Of a DNA stretch of 47,122 nucleotides, positions 24,697 through 34,359 are shown in pieces; position 1 is the stretch's first letter, and each line of letters opens with the position of its first letter. The DNA is from an uncultured Bacteroidales bacterium (lineage in GTDB: Bacteria > Bacteroidota > Bacteroidia > Bacteroidales > Muribaculaceae). The position numbers were made by a program, and so were the translations under genes. Where the stretch lies: assembly GCA_902760865.1 (NCBI GenBank), contig CACWID010000024.1:1-47122 (forward strand). Reading direction: 5' to 3'. A model generated the notes under the pieces. The model was not told the DNA's origin. It saw nothing but the letters and a program-made list of their open reading frames with translations, and did no database searches.

Positions 24697-27537
24697 ATGG
24701 CGATAAAGATCAGTAAAGTCATCGCAGATTTAAACGTGGGTAGGCAGACCATCGAGGAATTCCTCCACAAGAAGGGCATCGAAATCGACGCTAGCATCAA
24801 TGCGCGCATCTCGGACGATGTCTATGAAATGCTTGTGAAGGAGTTCAAGCCGGACATGGACCTCAAGTCGAAGTCCGACAAGATGGCCAACGAGCGCCAG
24901 AAGGAGAAGGCCAAGCAGAACGCTGCTGCCAAGGAATCGCACGAGATCAAGACCGTCGTGCCCGGGCAGAAGCCGAAGGTGCTGGGCAAGATTGACCTGA
25001 GCCAGGCCGGCAAACCCAAGCCTGTAGCCAAGCCCGAACCCGCTAAGCCCGCCGAAGAGACCAAGCCCGAGGCCGCTCAGCCGCAGGAACAGCCTGAACA
25101 GAAGGCCACTGTAGCTGAGGGTGGCGAGCAGCAACCGACCAAGAAGGTTCCCGAACAGCCGGCTGAGCCCGAGAAGAAGGAGGTAAAGGTCGAGCCCGTG
25201 GAGGCTCCGGCAAAGGTTGCTGAAGTGCCCGAAACACCTCAACCCGCCATCGTTGAACCCCAGGTGGATGAGGCCCCGGCCGAAGAGGACGGAGATGAAC
25301 CTGCCGTCTTCAAGCCCGTGTCGGAGACCGTAGGCGGTCCCCAGCTCAAGGTTGTGGGCAAGGTTGACCTGACATCTCTGAACCTGCAGACGCGCCCCCG
25401 CAAGAAGAGCAAGGAGGAGAAACGCAACGAGCGTATCGCCAAGGCTCAGGCCGAGGGTGCCGGCGGACGTCGCAAGCGCAAACGCATCGGCAAGGAGAAA
25501 GTCGATATCGAGAGCGCCGGCAAGCAGGCCGCCGCACAGGCCGGAAAGGGCCGTGGCGGTAAGGACGAACCGGCTTCAAAGAAGGACAAGAAGGACAAGA
25601 AGAGCAACCGCCGCCCGCTGCGCCCCGAGGTCAGCGAGGAGGATGTTCAGCGCCAGATGAAGGAGACGCTGGCACGCCTGATGTCCGCCAAGAGCGGCAA
25701 GAAGGCGGCCGCGACCCGTCGTCGCGAGCGTCGTGAGGAGCACCGCGAGGAGGCCCGTGAGGAGGCTGCAATGGCAGCTGCCCAGAGCAAGATCTTGAAG
25801 CTCACCGAGTTTGTGACTGCCAATGACCTGGCCAGCATGATGAACGTGCCCGTCAACAAGGTTATCGCCACTTGTATGAGTATGGGCGTGATGGTGAGCA
25901 TCAACCAGCGTCTCGACGCCGAGACCATCAACATCGTTGCCGATGAGTTCGGCTTCAAGACCGAATATACCAGTGCCGAGGTGGCACAGGCCATCAGCGA
26001 GGAAGAGGACGATCCCGCCGACCTGGTTCAGCGTCCGCCCGTCGTTACCGTCATGGGTCATGTGGACCACGGTAAGACCTCGTTGCTGGACTACATCCGC
26101 AACTCCAATGTGATTGCTGGTGAGGCCGGTGGTATCACCCAGCACATCGGTGCCTATAACGTGAAGCTGCCCAACGGCCGCCGCATCACCTTCCTGGACA
26201 CCCCTGGTCACGAGGCCTTCACGGCTATGCGTGCCCGCGGTGCCAAGGTGACCGATATCGTTATCGTCATCGTGGCTGCCGACGACAGCGTCATGCCGCA
26301 GACCATCGAGGCTCTGAACCATGCCTCGGCAGCTGGCGTGCCCATCATCTTTGCCATCAACAAGATTGATAAGCCCGGCGCCAACCCCGAGAAGATCAAG
26401 GAGGAGCTGGCCAATCTGAACTACCTGGTCGAGGACTGGGGTGGACAGTACCAGAGCCAGGACATCTCGGCCAAGAAGGGCATCGGCGTGAGCGACCTCA
26501 TGGAGAAGGTGCTTCTCGAGGCCGACATGCTTGACCTCAAGGCCAACCCCAACCGCAAGGCTACCGGTTCGATCATCGAGTCGTCGCTCGACAAGGGCCG
26601 CGGCTACATCGCTACCGTGCTGGTGGACAACGGCACGCTGCATGTGGGCGATATCGTGCTGGCCGGTACCCATTATGGTAAGGTAAAGGCCATGTTCAAC
26701 GAGCGCAATGTTCGCATCACCGAGAGCGGCCCCTCGACTCCGGCCCTGATTCTGGGTCTCGACGGTGCTCCCACGGCAGGTGACAAGTTCAATGTCATGG
26801 ACACCGACCAGGAGGCACGTCAGATTGCCAACAAGCGCGAGCAGCTGCAGCGTGAGCTGAACCGCCGCACGCAGCACCGTGTAAGTCTGGAGGACATCGG
26901 CCGCCGCAAGGCCCTGGGCGAGTTCCACGAGCTGAACATCATCGTCAAGGGTGATGTGGACGGTTCTATCGAGGCTTTGAGCGATTCGCTCATCAAGCTG
27001 TCGACCGACGAGGTTCAGGTGAACGTCATCCACAAGGCTGTCGGTGCCATCACCGAGAGCGACGTGACCCTGGCAGCTGCCAGCGATGCCTATATCGTCG
27101 GCTTCCAGGTGCGCCCGTCGGCTTCTGCCAAGCGTGCCGCCGAGCAGGACGGAGTCGATATCCGTCTCTACTCCATCATCTATGACGCCATCGAGGAGGT
27201 CAAGAGCGCTATGGAGGGTATGTTGCAGCCCGACATCAAGGAAGAAGTCACCGGCAGTGCCGAGGTGCGTCAGGTGTACCACATCAGCAAGGTGGGTACC
27301 ATCGCCGGCGCCATGGTTGTCGAGGGCAAGATCAAGCGCGGCAGCAAGGTGCGTGTCATCCGTGACGGTATCGTTATCCACACGGGTGATCTGGCATCTC
27401 TCAAGCGCTTCAAGGACGACGTCAGGGAGGTTACCAGCGGCTTTGACTGCGGTTTGAGCCTCAAGTCCTACAACGACCTTCAGGAGATGGACATCATCGA
27501 GGCCTTTGAGGAGATTGAGGTTCACAAGACCCTCTAG
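24697..27537 (+). CDS. infB: Translation initiation factor IF-2
   Basis: 946 residues. IF-2 is the GTPase that places fMet-tRNA on the 30S subunit and promotes subunit joining. Order: an N-terminal IF2_N helix bundle (residues 1-50, [20 protein letters not shown]); a long Lys/Pro/Glu/Ala-rich low-complexity linker to about 360; and the G domain from about 447 with [11 protein letters not shown] (G1), DTPGHEAF (G3) and NKIDKP (G4). The beta-barrel and C-terminal fMet-tRNA-binding domains follow, ending [10 protein letters not shown]. The large antisense frames over this gene are composition artefacts. folK begins 6 bp after the stop, so it is translationally close. Confidence 0.96.
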   Translation: MAIKISKVIADLNVGRQTIEEFLHKKGIEIDASINARISDDVYEMLVKEFKPDMDLKSKSDKMANERQKEKAKQNAAAKESHEIKTVVPGQKPKVLGKIDLSQAGKPKPVAKPEPAKPAEETKPEAAQPQEQPEQKATVAEGGEQQPTKKVPEQPAEPEKKEVKVEPVEAPAKVAEVPETPQPAIVEPQVDEAPAEEDGDEPAVFKPVSETVGGPQLKVVGKVDLTSLNLQTRPRKKSKEEKRNERIAKAQAEGAGGRRKRKRIGKEKVDIESAGKQAAAQAGKGRGGKDEPASKKDKKDKKSNRRPLRPEVSEEDVQRQMKETLARLMSAKSGKKAAATRRRERREEHREEAREEAAMAAAQSKILKLTEFVTANDLASMMNVPVNKVIATCMSMGVMVSINQRLDAETINIVADEFGFKTEYTSAEVAQAISEEEDDPADLVQRPPVVTVMGHVDHGKTSLLDYIRNSNVIAGEAGGITQHIGAYNVKLPNGRRITFLDTPGHEAFTAMRARGAKVTDIVIVIVAADDSVMPQTIEALNHASAAGVPIIFAINKIDKPGANPEKIKEELANLNYLVEDWGGQYQSQDISAKKGIGVSDLMEKVLLEADMLDLKANPNRKATGSIIESSLDKGRGYIATVLVDNGTLHVGDIVLAGTHYGKVKAMFNERNVRITESGPSTPALILGLDGAPTAGDKFNVMDTDQEARQIANKREQLQRELNRRTQHRVSLEDIGRRKALGEFHELNIIVKGDVDGSIEALSDSLIKLSTDEVQVNVIHKAVGAITESDVTLAAASDAYIVGFQVRPSASAKRAAEQDGVDIRLYSIIYDAIEEVKSAMEGMLQPDIKEEVTGSAEVRQVYHISKVGTIAGAMVVEGKIKRGSKVRVIRDGIVIHTGDLASLKRFKDDVREVTSGFDCGLSLKSYNDLQEMDIIEAFEEIEVHKTL

Positions 27538-27543
27538 CGAGAC

Positions 27544-28008
27544 ATGAAGTATTACCTGAATATAGGTAGTAATATGGGCGATCGGCGCGATAATCTTTAT
27601 CGCGCCGTCGTTGCTCTTACGGCAGGAAGGAAAAACTATGCCGTCTCGAGTATTGTCGAGAGTGAGCCCTGGGGATTTGAGAGTGAAAACGGTTTCTTGA
27701 ACGTGGGGCTGAAACTGAGCAGCCGCATCGAGCCACACAGGATGCTTGAGCGCATCCATCGCATCGAGCGTCGGCTGGGCAGCGCGTCACACCGCGATGA
27801 GCAGGGCGGCTACGTCGATCGCGTGGTGGACATCGACATCGTGGCGATAGACGACATGGTGATCGAAACGCCCACCCTGCAGGTGCCGCATCCGCATCTG
27901 CCGGAACGCGACTTCTTCCTGAAACCGATGATGGAGCTGGCACCCGAGTGGCGACATCCCGTCACGGGCCTCACCGCTGCTCAGATGCTGGAAAAACTCC
28001 ATCAATAA
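27544..28008 (+). CDS. folK: 2-amino-4-hydroxy-6-hydroxymethyldihydropteridine pyrophosphokinase
   Basis: 154 residues, usual for HPPK. It transfers pyrophosphate from ATP to 6-hydroxymethyl-dihydropterin in folate synthesis. Diagnostic segments are LNIGSNMGDRRDNL at the start, VESEPWGFESENGFLN, RVVDIDIVAIDD (the two Asp ligands for Mg-ATP) and VPHPHLPERDFFLKPM. Only 6 bp separate it from infB, so it is probably read as the last gene of that operon. Confidence 0.95.
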   Translation: MKYYLNIGSNMGDRRDNLYRAVVALTAGRKNYAVSSIVESEPWGFESENGFLNVGLKLSSRIEPHRMLERIHRIERRLGSASHRDEQGGYVDRVVDIDIVAIDDMVIETPTLQVPHPHLPERDFFLKPMMELAPEWRHPVTGLTAAQMLEKLHQ

Positions 28009-28019
28009 AGCAACTGGCC

Positions 28020-28256
28020 TGGACGCTATACTTCCGCAATGCGTTTAGCTGCTTCGAGTGCTGCGCACTCCAGGCAGTAACCAAGCACAAGCGGGAAGTC
28101 GAGGACTTCCTGCTCGACAACACCTTGCCCTCGTACTTCCTCGGTGTGTGTTAGGACTTCAAGCACTTCGCTTTCTGCGTCTCGGTCGTCATCCTCAATG
28201 CTGAGGGCACGAGGATTGTACGACTGATCCGCAAGGAGGCCTGCTACTGCCGTGAT
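28020..28256 (+). pseudogene. Decayed coding fragment after folK
   Basis: In the frame containing TLYFRNAFSCFECCALQ the sequence shows gene-like codon use (many GAC, CTC, AAG, TTC codons) but no proper start, one internal TAG at about 28152 and no clean end. It runs into the 3' end of the AraC gene on the other strand. Visible pieces include REVEDFLLDNTLPSYFLG, and after the TAG, DFKHFAFCVSVVILNAEG. I do not recognise the family. It is probably a fragment left by a past insertion or gene loss. Confidence 0.35.
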
Positions 28257-29153
28257 TTACTTGCCGTAGTTGTTGGCTTTGCGGTAGTTGTTGGGCGAGA
28301 GGCCCAGGTGTTTTCTCACGTATTTTCCGAAGAAGGAGAGGTTGTCAAAGCCCATCTCGGTGGCTATTTCCTTGATGCTCATGTCGCTGTAGAGCAGCAA
28401 CTGCTTGATGCGGCCCACAATGGCGTTGGCGATGATTTCGCTGGCGGTGTAGTCGCCGTGGCGGCGGCAGACGCTGGTGAGGTATTTGGGCGAGACACAG
28501 AGCTCGTCGGCATAAGACTTGACGCTGCGGTTCACATTAGAGTTCTCGGACAGCAACAGCATGAAACGTCTGAAGATGCGGTCGCCCTGTCGCAGCATGT
28601 CGTCATCGTTGTCGGGCTCGAGGTCCTTGTTGATGTTGGCGAGCAGGTCATAGGCGAAGCAGCGGATGATGTCGCGCATGGTCTCGCGCCCGAAGTTCAT
28701 TTCCGGGTGATCCATCTTGAAGACGAGCAAGTCATGGTATTTGATCATCAGGTCCACCTCGTCCTGGGTCAGCTTGATGACCGGGTTGGCCATGATGTGC
28801 ATGATGGACTGCACCAGTCCCTTGTTGAAAAAGCCGAACCCCACGTCGGTGCTCATGGCGCAGATGATGCAGCTGAAGTTCTCGGTGTGCTTCACATTTT
28901 CAATCACTATCTTGCGGTCCACGAACAGCGAGTTGTTGGTGTCCAGCTGATGGGTGACGCCGTTCATGTCCAGCGAAAGTCTGCCCCGGGTAACAATGAC
29001 ATAGGCGATGAAATTGACCTTGAATTGCTTCATCAGGCCCGGAATGGACGTGATGTTATCGGCAAAATAGATCTCGCCGTCATTGTACTTGAGGTTGTGG
29101 TACACCTGCGGCACGTCGGTGATGTCCAATTGGGTGATATTCTTCTGTTGCAT
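28257..29153 (-). CDS. AraC-family transcriptional regulator
   Basis: 298 residues from the ATG at 29153 (MQQKNITQLDITDVPQVYHN). A longer frame reaching 29285 would run through the tRNA-Pro gene and is rejected. Residues 1-190 form a cupin-like sensing domain of the Bacteroidetes AraC type. The C-terminal 100 residues hold two helix-turn-helix motifs (VKSYADELCVSPKYLTSVCR and MSIKEIATEMGFDNLSFFGKYVRKHLGLSPNNYR). The ligand and targets are unknown. It lies 73 bp downstream of tRNA-Pro on the same strand and may be co-transcribed with it. Confidence 0.88.
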   Translation of the reverse strand: MQQKNITQLDITDVPQVYHNLKYNDGEIYFADNITSIPGLMKQFKVNFIAYVIVTRGRLSLDMNGVTHQLDTNNSLFVDRKIVIENVKHTENFSCIICAMSTDVGFGFFNKGLVQSIMHIMANPVIKLTQDEVDLMIKYHDLLVFKMDHPEMNFGRETMRDIIRCFAYDLLANINKDLEPDNDDDMLRQGDRIFRRFMLLLSENSNVNRSVKSYADELCVSPKYLTSVCRRHGDYTASEIIANAIVGRIKQLLLYSDMSIKEIATEMGFDNLSFFGKYVRKHLGLSPNNYRKANNYGK

Positions 29154-29226
29154 GACCGTAGAGGAATAGTGATAATGAAAAAAAAGAAGCAACAAGCTCT
29201 GGGTGAACTTGTTGCCCTTGCTTGAG

Positions 29227-29300
29227 TCGGGGTGAGAAGACTCGAACTTCCGGCCTCCACGTCCCGAACGTGGCGCGCTAACCAACTGTGCTACACCCCG
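29227..29300 (-). tRNA. tRNA-Pro (anticodon CGG)
   Basis: The 74-nt cloverleaf reads from CGGGGTGTAGC. The acceptor stem CGGGGTG pairs with CACCCCG, discriminator A. The anticodon arm is CCACG-TTCGGGA-CGTGG, so the anticodon is CGG (codon CCG). The T-loop GTTCGAG is present, and CCA is not encoded. A -7 box (TACCTTTG, 29320-29327) sits upstream. Confidence 0.95.
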
Positions 29301-29319
29301 AGGCTCATTTTTAGCGGTG

Positions 29320-29327
29320 CAAAGGTA
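29320..29327 (-). promoter_or_regulatory. -7 box for tRNA-Pro
   Basis: TACCTTTG on the minus strand with TTGC about 20 bp upstream. The predicted start is near 29313, some 13 nt before the tRNA 5' end. Confidence 0.55.
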
Positions 29328-29408
29328 CTGCTATTTTTTGAATATCAGCAATATTTTGCCGAAAATATTTTCTTTTCCTGTTTTTCTGGACAGTTCTGCA
29401 GAGTTTCG

Positions 29409-32261
29409 TTAGTGTGCGTCAAGCCAGTTGGTCGCTGTGCCGTGGCTGGCGGTGAGGCGCACGTTGCCCTTGTACACGCCCTCCATCTCCTCGATGACGA
29501 TGCGCTGCACGCGGTCGAGTTCGCTGGGGATGACGTCGAAGTTGAGTTCGTCATGCACCTGCAGGATCATGCGTGAGCGGATGCCCTCGTCCTGGAAGCG
29601 GCGGTAGATGCGCACCATGGCGAGCTTGATGACATCGGCAGCGGTCCCCTGGATGGGAGCGTTGATGGCGTTGCGCTCGCTGAAGCCCCTGACGACCGCA
29701 TTGCGCGAGTTGATGTCGGGCAGCATGCGGCGGCGACCGTACAAGGTGGTGACATAGCCCTTCTCGCGGGCCTGGGCGATGCTGCGGTCAATGTAGTCGC
29801 GCACCTGCGGGAAGGTGGTGTAGTAGCCGTCGATGAGCATTTTGGCTTCCTCGCGCGGGATGTTCAGCCGTTGTGCCAGGCCGAAGGCGCTGATGCCGTA
29901 CAGGATGCCGAAGTTGGCCGTCTTGGCCTTGCGCCGCTCGTCGCCGGTGACCTGCTCCAGTGGTTTGTGGTAGATGCGCGCTGCCGTGATGGCGTGGATG
30001 TCATGGCCGTGGGCAAAGGCATCGAGCATCGTCTGGTCGTGGCTCAGGTCAGCCACGAGGCGGAGCTCGATCTGTGAGTAGTCGGCGCTGAAGAACAGGT
30101 TGCCGTCGGCCGGGATGAATGCACGCCTGATTTCCTTGCCGTCATCGGAGCGAACGGGGATGTTCTGGAGGTTAGGATTGGTCGAGGACAGTCGTCCGGT
30201 GGCGGTGACCGTCTGGTTATAGGTCGTGTGGATGCGGCCCGTCTTGGGATTGATGAGGGCGGGCAGGGCGTTGACGTAGGTGGATAGCAGTTTGCGGATG
30301 CCCCTGAGCTGCAGAATCTTGTCCACCAGCGGGTGGCGGTCGCGCAGCTTGAGCAGGATGTCCTCGGTGGTGCTGTACTGGCCCGTCTTGGTCTTCTTGG
30401 CCTTGGGGTCAATCTTCAGGTGGTCGAAGAGCACCTCGCCCACCTGTGCCGGCGACGCCGTGTTGAAAGTCATGCCCGCCAGTTGGTGGCACTCGGCATC
30501 GAGGCGGTTCATCTGTTCGGTCAGGGTGACGGAGTATTCATTCAGGGCCTTGACGTCGATGCGTGCGCCCGCGAGCTCCATGCTGGCCAGCACGGGTACC
30601 AGGGGTAACTCGATGTCGGTGAGCAGTTTGTACAAGCCTTGCTCCTTGAGCGCCTTGTCCAGCACGTCGGGCAGTTGCAGGGTCAGGTCCGCCCCCTCAC
30701 AGACGAGGCGTGAGATGTCGGCCAGCGGAATCTGCTCCGGCTTGGCCTGGTTGCGTCCCTTGGGGCCCAACACGCTCTCGGGATTGATAGCGGTGTAGTG
30801 CAGCAGCTCATAGGCCATCTCGGCTGTACCGTGGCCGCGCTCGGGCTGCAGGAGGTAGTGTGCCACGGCGGTGTCATAGTAGGGTGCCGTGAACCGGATG
30901 CCGTGCTGGTCGAGGGCGACCATCATTCGCTTGATGTCGTTGCCCACGATGCAGGCCTTGCCGCTGAAGACCGGAGCTATCGTCTCGAGCATCCCAGGAA
31001 CGCCGTCACATTTCACGTAGTAGGCCTCGTGGGGCTTTGCGCACAGTCCGATTCCCAAAATCTTGAAGTCCATGGCATTGGCACCCGTCCCCAGCATGGT
31101 GACAGCGATGCGCTGTTCGCCGGCCAGGTCCTTGACCAGCGGAGCGGCGGCATCGGGACTGGTGATGACCGAGTAGTTGTACTTGACGTCGGTTAGTGCC
31201 AGGTTGGGCGTCACAGCCGTGGGTTCGGGTTCCTCTAGGTCGAAGAGCGAGAGCTGCTGGCCGGATGCCGGACGGGCTTTAACTGACGGAGCGGCAGGCT
31301 TGGATTCGGTGGCGGGAGACGCAAGATTTTGCGTCTCTACAGGAGGTTGACTGTTCTGGATTGTGTTCCCCAGGCCGACGTTGGCCTCGCCGCCGTCGAT
31401 GAGGCGCTGGGTGAGGGTGCGGAACTCCAGCTCGGTAAACACCTGCCTCAGGGCGTCCATGTCCACGGCCTTGCGGCTCATCTCGTCGGCGTCAAGCGTG
31501 ATGGGCACATCGGTGATGATGGTGGCCAGCCACTTGGACATGCGTATTTGCTCGGCGTTCTCCTCGATGCGCTGTTTCTGCGCGCCCTTGAGTTCGCCGG
31601 TGTGCTCCAGCAGGTTCTCGATGGAGCCGAACTGCTGGATGAGTTTCTCGGCATTCTTGGGACCGACGCCGGGACAGCCCGGGATGTTGTCGGCCGAGTC
31701 TCCCATCAGGCCCAGGATGTCGATGAGTTGGGTTGGGGACTGTATGCCGTATTTGGCGTTGACCTCCTCGACGCCTAGGACTTCGTTCTTCTTGGGGTCA
31801 TAGACCTTGATGCTCGGGGTCACCAGTTGCCCGAAGTCCTTGTCGCCGGTGACCATATAGGTGAAGAACCCCTGCTGCTCGGCCTGGTGCGAGAGGGTGC
31901 CGATGACGTCGTCGGCCTCAAAGCCCTCGACCTCATAGATGGGGATGCCGTAGGCCTGCAGGATGCGCTTGATGAAGGGGACGGCGACGAGAATGCCCTC
32001 GGGCGTCTTGTCGCGGTTGGCCTTGTATGGCTCGTAGTTCTTGTGGCGGAATGTGTTGCCTCCCGGCGGGTCGAAGCACACGGCGATGTGGGTGGGCTGT
32101 TGGCGCTTGAGCAGGTCCTGCAGCGTGTTGACAAAGCCGAACACGGCCGACGTGTCGATGCCCGTGGAGGTGACGCGCGGGCTACGTATCATTGCATAGA
32201 ATGCCCTGAAAATCAATGCATAAGCATCTAGGAGGAGTAGTTTCTTGTTGTTTTCCATCAT
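29409..32261 (-). CDS. polA: DNA polymerase I, proofreading site apparently lost
   Basis: 950 residues. Order: 5' nuclease/FEN domain (1-290, with EADDVIGTL, VTGDKDF and GDSADNIPG), a linker (about 295-350), a 3'-5' exonuclease-like domain (350-540) and the polymerase domain (550-950). Polymerase motifs are intact: DYSQIELR (D727), the O-helix RRKAKTANFGILYG and VHDEL (903-907). In the exonuclease part the usual DxE site reads IAVTMLGTG (about 385), the second Asp position reads KRMM (about 444) and the third reads CEGADLT (about 521). The acidic metal ligands are therefore missing and this domain is probably inactive, as in Taq polymerase. The linker residues VETQNLASPA (308-317) are coded by a dispersed palindrome. 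The protein serves in repair and Okazaki-fragment processing. Confidence 0.95.
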   Translation of the reverse strand: MMENNKKLLLLDAYALIFRAFYAMIRSPRVTSTGIDTSAVFGFVNTLQDLLKRQQPTHIAVCFDPPGGNTFRHKNYEPYKANRDKTPEGILVAVPFIKRILQAYGIPIYEVEGFEADDVIGTLSHQAEQQGFFTYMVTGDKDFGQLVTPSIKVYDPKKNEVLGVEEVNAKYGIQSPTQLIDILGLMGDSADNIPGCPGVGPKNAEKLIQQFGSIENLLEHTGELKGAQKQRIEENAEQIRMSKWLATIITDVPITLDADEMSRKAVDMDALRQVFTELEFRTLTQRLIDGGEANVGLGNTIQNSQPPVETQNLASPATESKPAAPSVKARPASGQQLSLFDLEEPEPTAVTPNLALTDVKYNYSVITSPDAAAPLVKDLAGEQRIAVTMLGTGANAMDFKILGIGLCAKPHEAYYVKCDGVPGMLETIAPVFSGKACIVGNDIKRMMVALDQHGIRFTAPYYDTAVAHYLLQPERGHGTAEMAYELLHYTAINPESVLGPKGRNQAKPEQIPLADISRLVCEGADLTLQLPDVLDKALKEQGLYKLLTDIELPLVPVLASMELAGARIDVKALNEYSVTLTEQMNRLDAECHQLAGMTFNTASPAQVGEVLFDHLKIDPKAKKTKTGQYSTTEDILLKLRDRHPLVDKILQLRGIRKLLSTYVNALPALINPKTGRIHTTYNQTVTATGRLSSTNPNLQNIPVRSDDGKEIRRAFIPADGNLFFSADYSQIELRLVADLSHDQTMLDAFAHGHDIHAITAARIYHKPLEQVTGDERRKAKTANFGILYGISAFGLAQRLNIPREEAKMLIDGYYTTFPQVRDYIDRSIAQAREKGYVTTLYGRRRMLPDINSRNAVVRGFSERNAINAPIQGTAADVIKLAMVRIYRRFQDEGIRSRMILQVHDELNFDVIPSELDRVQRIVIEEMEGVYKGNVRLTASHGTATNWLDAH
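31316..31341. repeat. GAGACGCAA palindrome inserted in frame in the polA linker
   Basis: The 9-bp arms GAGACGCAA and TTGCGTCTC flank GATT, followed by TACA. This is the same sequence as the right half of the composite element at 11202-11227. It lies in the hydrophilic linker between the nuclease and exonuclease-like domains, where an insertion of about nine codons is tolerated. Confidence 0.7.
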
Positions 32262-32668
32262 CGTGACGTTTTTTTACAGGGCATAAAGGTAGTGAAAAGT
32301 TTTTTTAGTTGTAGATTTTTGGCTGGTAGTTTTTAGGTTGTCGGGTGGTGAGGTGGTGCGATTTTCTGAAAAAAAATCGGGGGGGGGAATGTTAAATTAT
32401 TGTTAACTTTTCGGTTAATTGATTGGTTGTCAAGCGGAAATGTGTTTTTTAGTGGTACGAGCCAGCGGCTCGTAATACTGGGACAGCACGGTAGCCGTGG
32501 TGTCTTGTTGCGAAGATAGGGAACCGGGGGGCGGTTGTCTAGTGTGAAAAGGTTTTTTCTTGCCGGGGATTTAAGGTCTTTAAGGTCGATGGGGGCGGTG
32601 GGGGCGGTTATTGTGGGGTTATCTTAAAAATTACTGTCAAAATTGGTGACACTCCCGAGAATTATTGT
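32262..32668. other. Intergenic gap between polA and the prenyl synthase with small hairpins
   Basis: 407 bp without a gene. Next to polA there is a near -7 match (TACCTTTA, minus strand, 32284-32291). Further on are ACGAGCC-agc-GGCTCGT (32458-32474) and CACGG-tag-CCGTG (about 32488-32500), then G-rich runs. These look like non-coding repeat elements rather than a structured RNA I can name. Confidence 0.4.
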
Positions 32669-32676
32669 TACCTTTG
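32669..32676 (+). promoter_or_regulatory. -7 box immediately before the prenyl synthase start codon
   Basis: TACCTTTG with TTGG about 22 bp upstream. If the usual spacing holds, transcription starts near 32683, one base before the ATG at 32684, so the mRNA would be leaderless. Confidence 0.55.
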
Positions 32677-32683
32677 CACCCTA

Positions 32684-33661
32684 ATGGAAACCACGTTAGA
32701 ACATATCCAGAATCAACTGCGGACCGAGCTGGATGCGATGAACACGATCATCGCAACCACCTTGACGAGCAAGAGCGAGTTGACTAACAGCATCGTGACG
32801 AGCTATCTCAAGAGCAAGGGCAAGATGCTGCGTCCCATTGTGACGCTGCTGAGCGCCAAGTTCTTTGGCGGCATCAACGAGAAGGCGCTGCAAGGCGCTG
32901 CCGCGCTTGAGATGCTGCACAACGCATCGCTCATCCATGACGATGTCATCGACCAGGCGACCGAGCGCCGCGGCCTTCCGACCATCAACAAGGTGTGGAG
33001 CAACCATGTGGCGGTGCTGGTGGGCGACTTCTTTGTCACGGGCGCCCTGCGCTGCGGTGTCGCCACGGGCGACGGCCGCATCCTCAGTGCGCTGGCCGAC
33101 ATGGGCCGTGATCTGTCCCTCGGCGAGATTGACCAGGTGGACATCGCCCGTCACCGCTCGATCGACGAGGTAACGTATATGGAGATCATTCGTGCCAAGA
33201 CGGCATCGCTGTTTGAGTGCTGCGCAGTCGTGGGCGGCTATGCCAATGATGCGCCCCAGACGGCCATTGACGAGCTTCGCCGCTTTGCCCGCCTGCTGGG
33301 TATCTGTTTCCAGATCAAGGATGACATCTTCGACTACTACAACGATCCCATCATCGGCAAGCCGACGGGCAACGACCTGCGTGAGGGCAAGGTGACGCTG
33401 CCGCTGATTTACGCCCTGAGCCGCACCGACCTTCCCGAGCATGATGAGATGCTGGCCCTGGTGAACAAGGAGACGCTGGACGGCGAGGACATCGACCGCC
33501 TTATCGAGTTTGCCAAGGAGGCCGGCGGTATCGACTATGCCTACGAGGTGATGGAGCGCTTGCGCGACGAGGCCAACGACGTGCTCGTGCCTTATTCTCC
33601 CGACGAGTCGATCGACCAGTTCAGGGAGATCTTCAACTACGTGATTGAACGCAAGCTGTAG
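32684..33661 (+). CDS. Long-chain trans-polyprenyl diphosphate synthase (octaprenyl type)
   Basis: 325 residues, the normal length for IspB/IdsA-type enzymes. They extend farnesyl diphosphate with isopentenyl units to make quinone side chains (menaquinone in Bacteroidales). Both aspartate-rich motifs are present: DDVID at 86-90 with flanking ASLIHDD, and DDIFD at 213-217. The basic KMLRP (47-51) and GNDLREGKVTLPLIYAL segments also fit. A small residue at -5 from the first motif suits a long-chain product; exact length cannot be read from sequence. The gene probably starts at 32684, although that leaves almost no leader; the next Met is residue 19. Confidence 0.92.
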   Translation: METTLEHIQNQLRTELDAMNTIIATTLTSKSELTNSIVTSYLKSKGKMLRPIVTLLSAKFFGGINEKALQGAAALEMLHNASLIHDDVIDQATERRGLPTINKVWSNHVAVLVGDFFVTGALRCGVATGDGRILSALADMGRDLSLGEIDQVDIARHRSIDEVTYMEIIRAKTASLFECCAVVGGYANDAPQTAIDELRRFARLLGICFQIKDDIFDYYNDPIIGKPTGNDLREGKVTLPLIYALSRTDLPEHDEMLALVNKETLDGEDIDRLIEFAKEAGGIDYAYEVMERLRDEANDVLVPYSPDESIDQFREIFNYVIERKL

Positions 33662-33720
33662 TGGCTATAGTAGCTATAGTGACTATAGGGGCAATAGAAA
33701 ATTAATAGCATCATTATAAT
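33662..33720. repeat. 9-bp-period CTATAGTNN repeats
   Basis: Units CTATAGTAG, CTATAGTGA and CTATAGGGG lie in the 62-bp gap between the prenyl synthase and rnhB. No function was recognised. Confidence 0.45.
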
Positions 33721-33723
33721 CTC

Positions 33724-34338
33724 TTGCTGCAACCTTATCTCATAGAGGGGCGCATCGAGGCTGGCTGTGACGAGGCCGGCCGCGGTTGTCTGGCGGGTCC
33801 TGTGACGGCGGCTGCCGTCATCCTGCCGGCCGACTTCCATAACGACTTGATCAACGACAGCAAGCAGCTGACTGAGCGTCAGCGCGAGCAGTTGCGGCCT
33901 GTCATCGAGCGCGAGGCTGTGGCCTGGGCCGTGGCGATGGTGTCGCCCGAGGAGATTGACCGCATCAACATTCTGCGGGCCTCGATTACCGCGATGCACC
34001 GTGCGCTGGACCAGCTGCAGGTGAGACCTGAGGGCATCCTCGTGGACGGCAACCGCTTCTTCCCTTATCACGATATTCCTTACACGACCATCATCAAGGG
34101 CGACGGCAAGATGCTGAGCATCGCTGCCGCGTCGATTCTGGCTAAGACCCACCGTGATGAGCTGATGCGCCGGCTGGATGAGCAGTATCCCCAGTATGGC
34201 TGGGCCCGCAACAAGGGTTACCCGACGCCCGACCACCGTGCTGCCATTGCACAGTATGGGGCTACGCCCCTGCATCGCCACACGTTCCAGCTCTTGCCGC
34301 AGCCGACGCTGTTCGATGGTCTGGACGATCTGGATTGA
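33724..34338 (+). CDS. rnhB: Ribonuclease HII (TTG start)
   Basis: 204 residues. It cleaves RNA in RNA-DNA hybrids, including single ribonucleotides in DNA. The catalytic acids are visible: D16-E17 in [10 protein letters not shown]108 in GILVDGN and D145 in KTHRDELM. The start is TTG at 33724; the resulting MLQPYL N-terminus is what I would expect from Bacteroidetes relatives, and no ATG is available upstream in frame. It lies 62 bp after the prenyl synthase and may be in the same transcript. Confidence 0.93.
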   Translation: MLQPYLIEGRIEAGCDEAGRGCLAGPVTAAAVILPADFHNDLINDSKQLTERQREQLRPVIEREAVAWAVAMVSPEEIDRINILRASITAMHRALDQLQVRPEGILVDGNRFFPYHDIPYTTIIKGDGKMLSIAAASILAKTHRDELMRRLDEQYPQYGWARNKGYPTPDHRAAIAQYGATPLHRHTFQLLPQPTLFDGLDDLD

Positions 34339-34359
34339 CAAAAGGCATCCGCATTCCTC

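Noticed and set aside
25576-27759. 727-residue minus-strand frame over infB and folK
   Set aside because: Antisense shadow of infB, which has complete GTPase motifs on the other strand.
29154-29285. N-terminal extension of the AraC regulator
   Set aside because: It would be coded by the tRNA-Pro gene; ATG at 29153 gives a normal family start.
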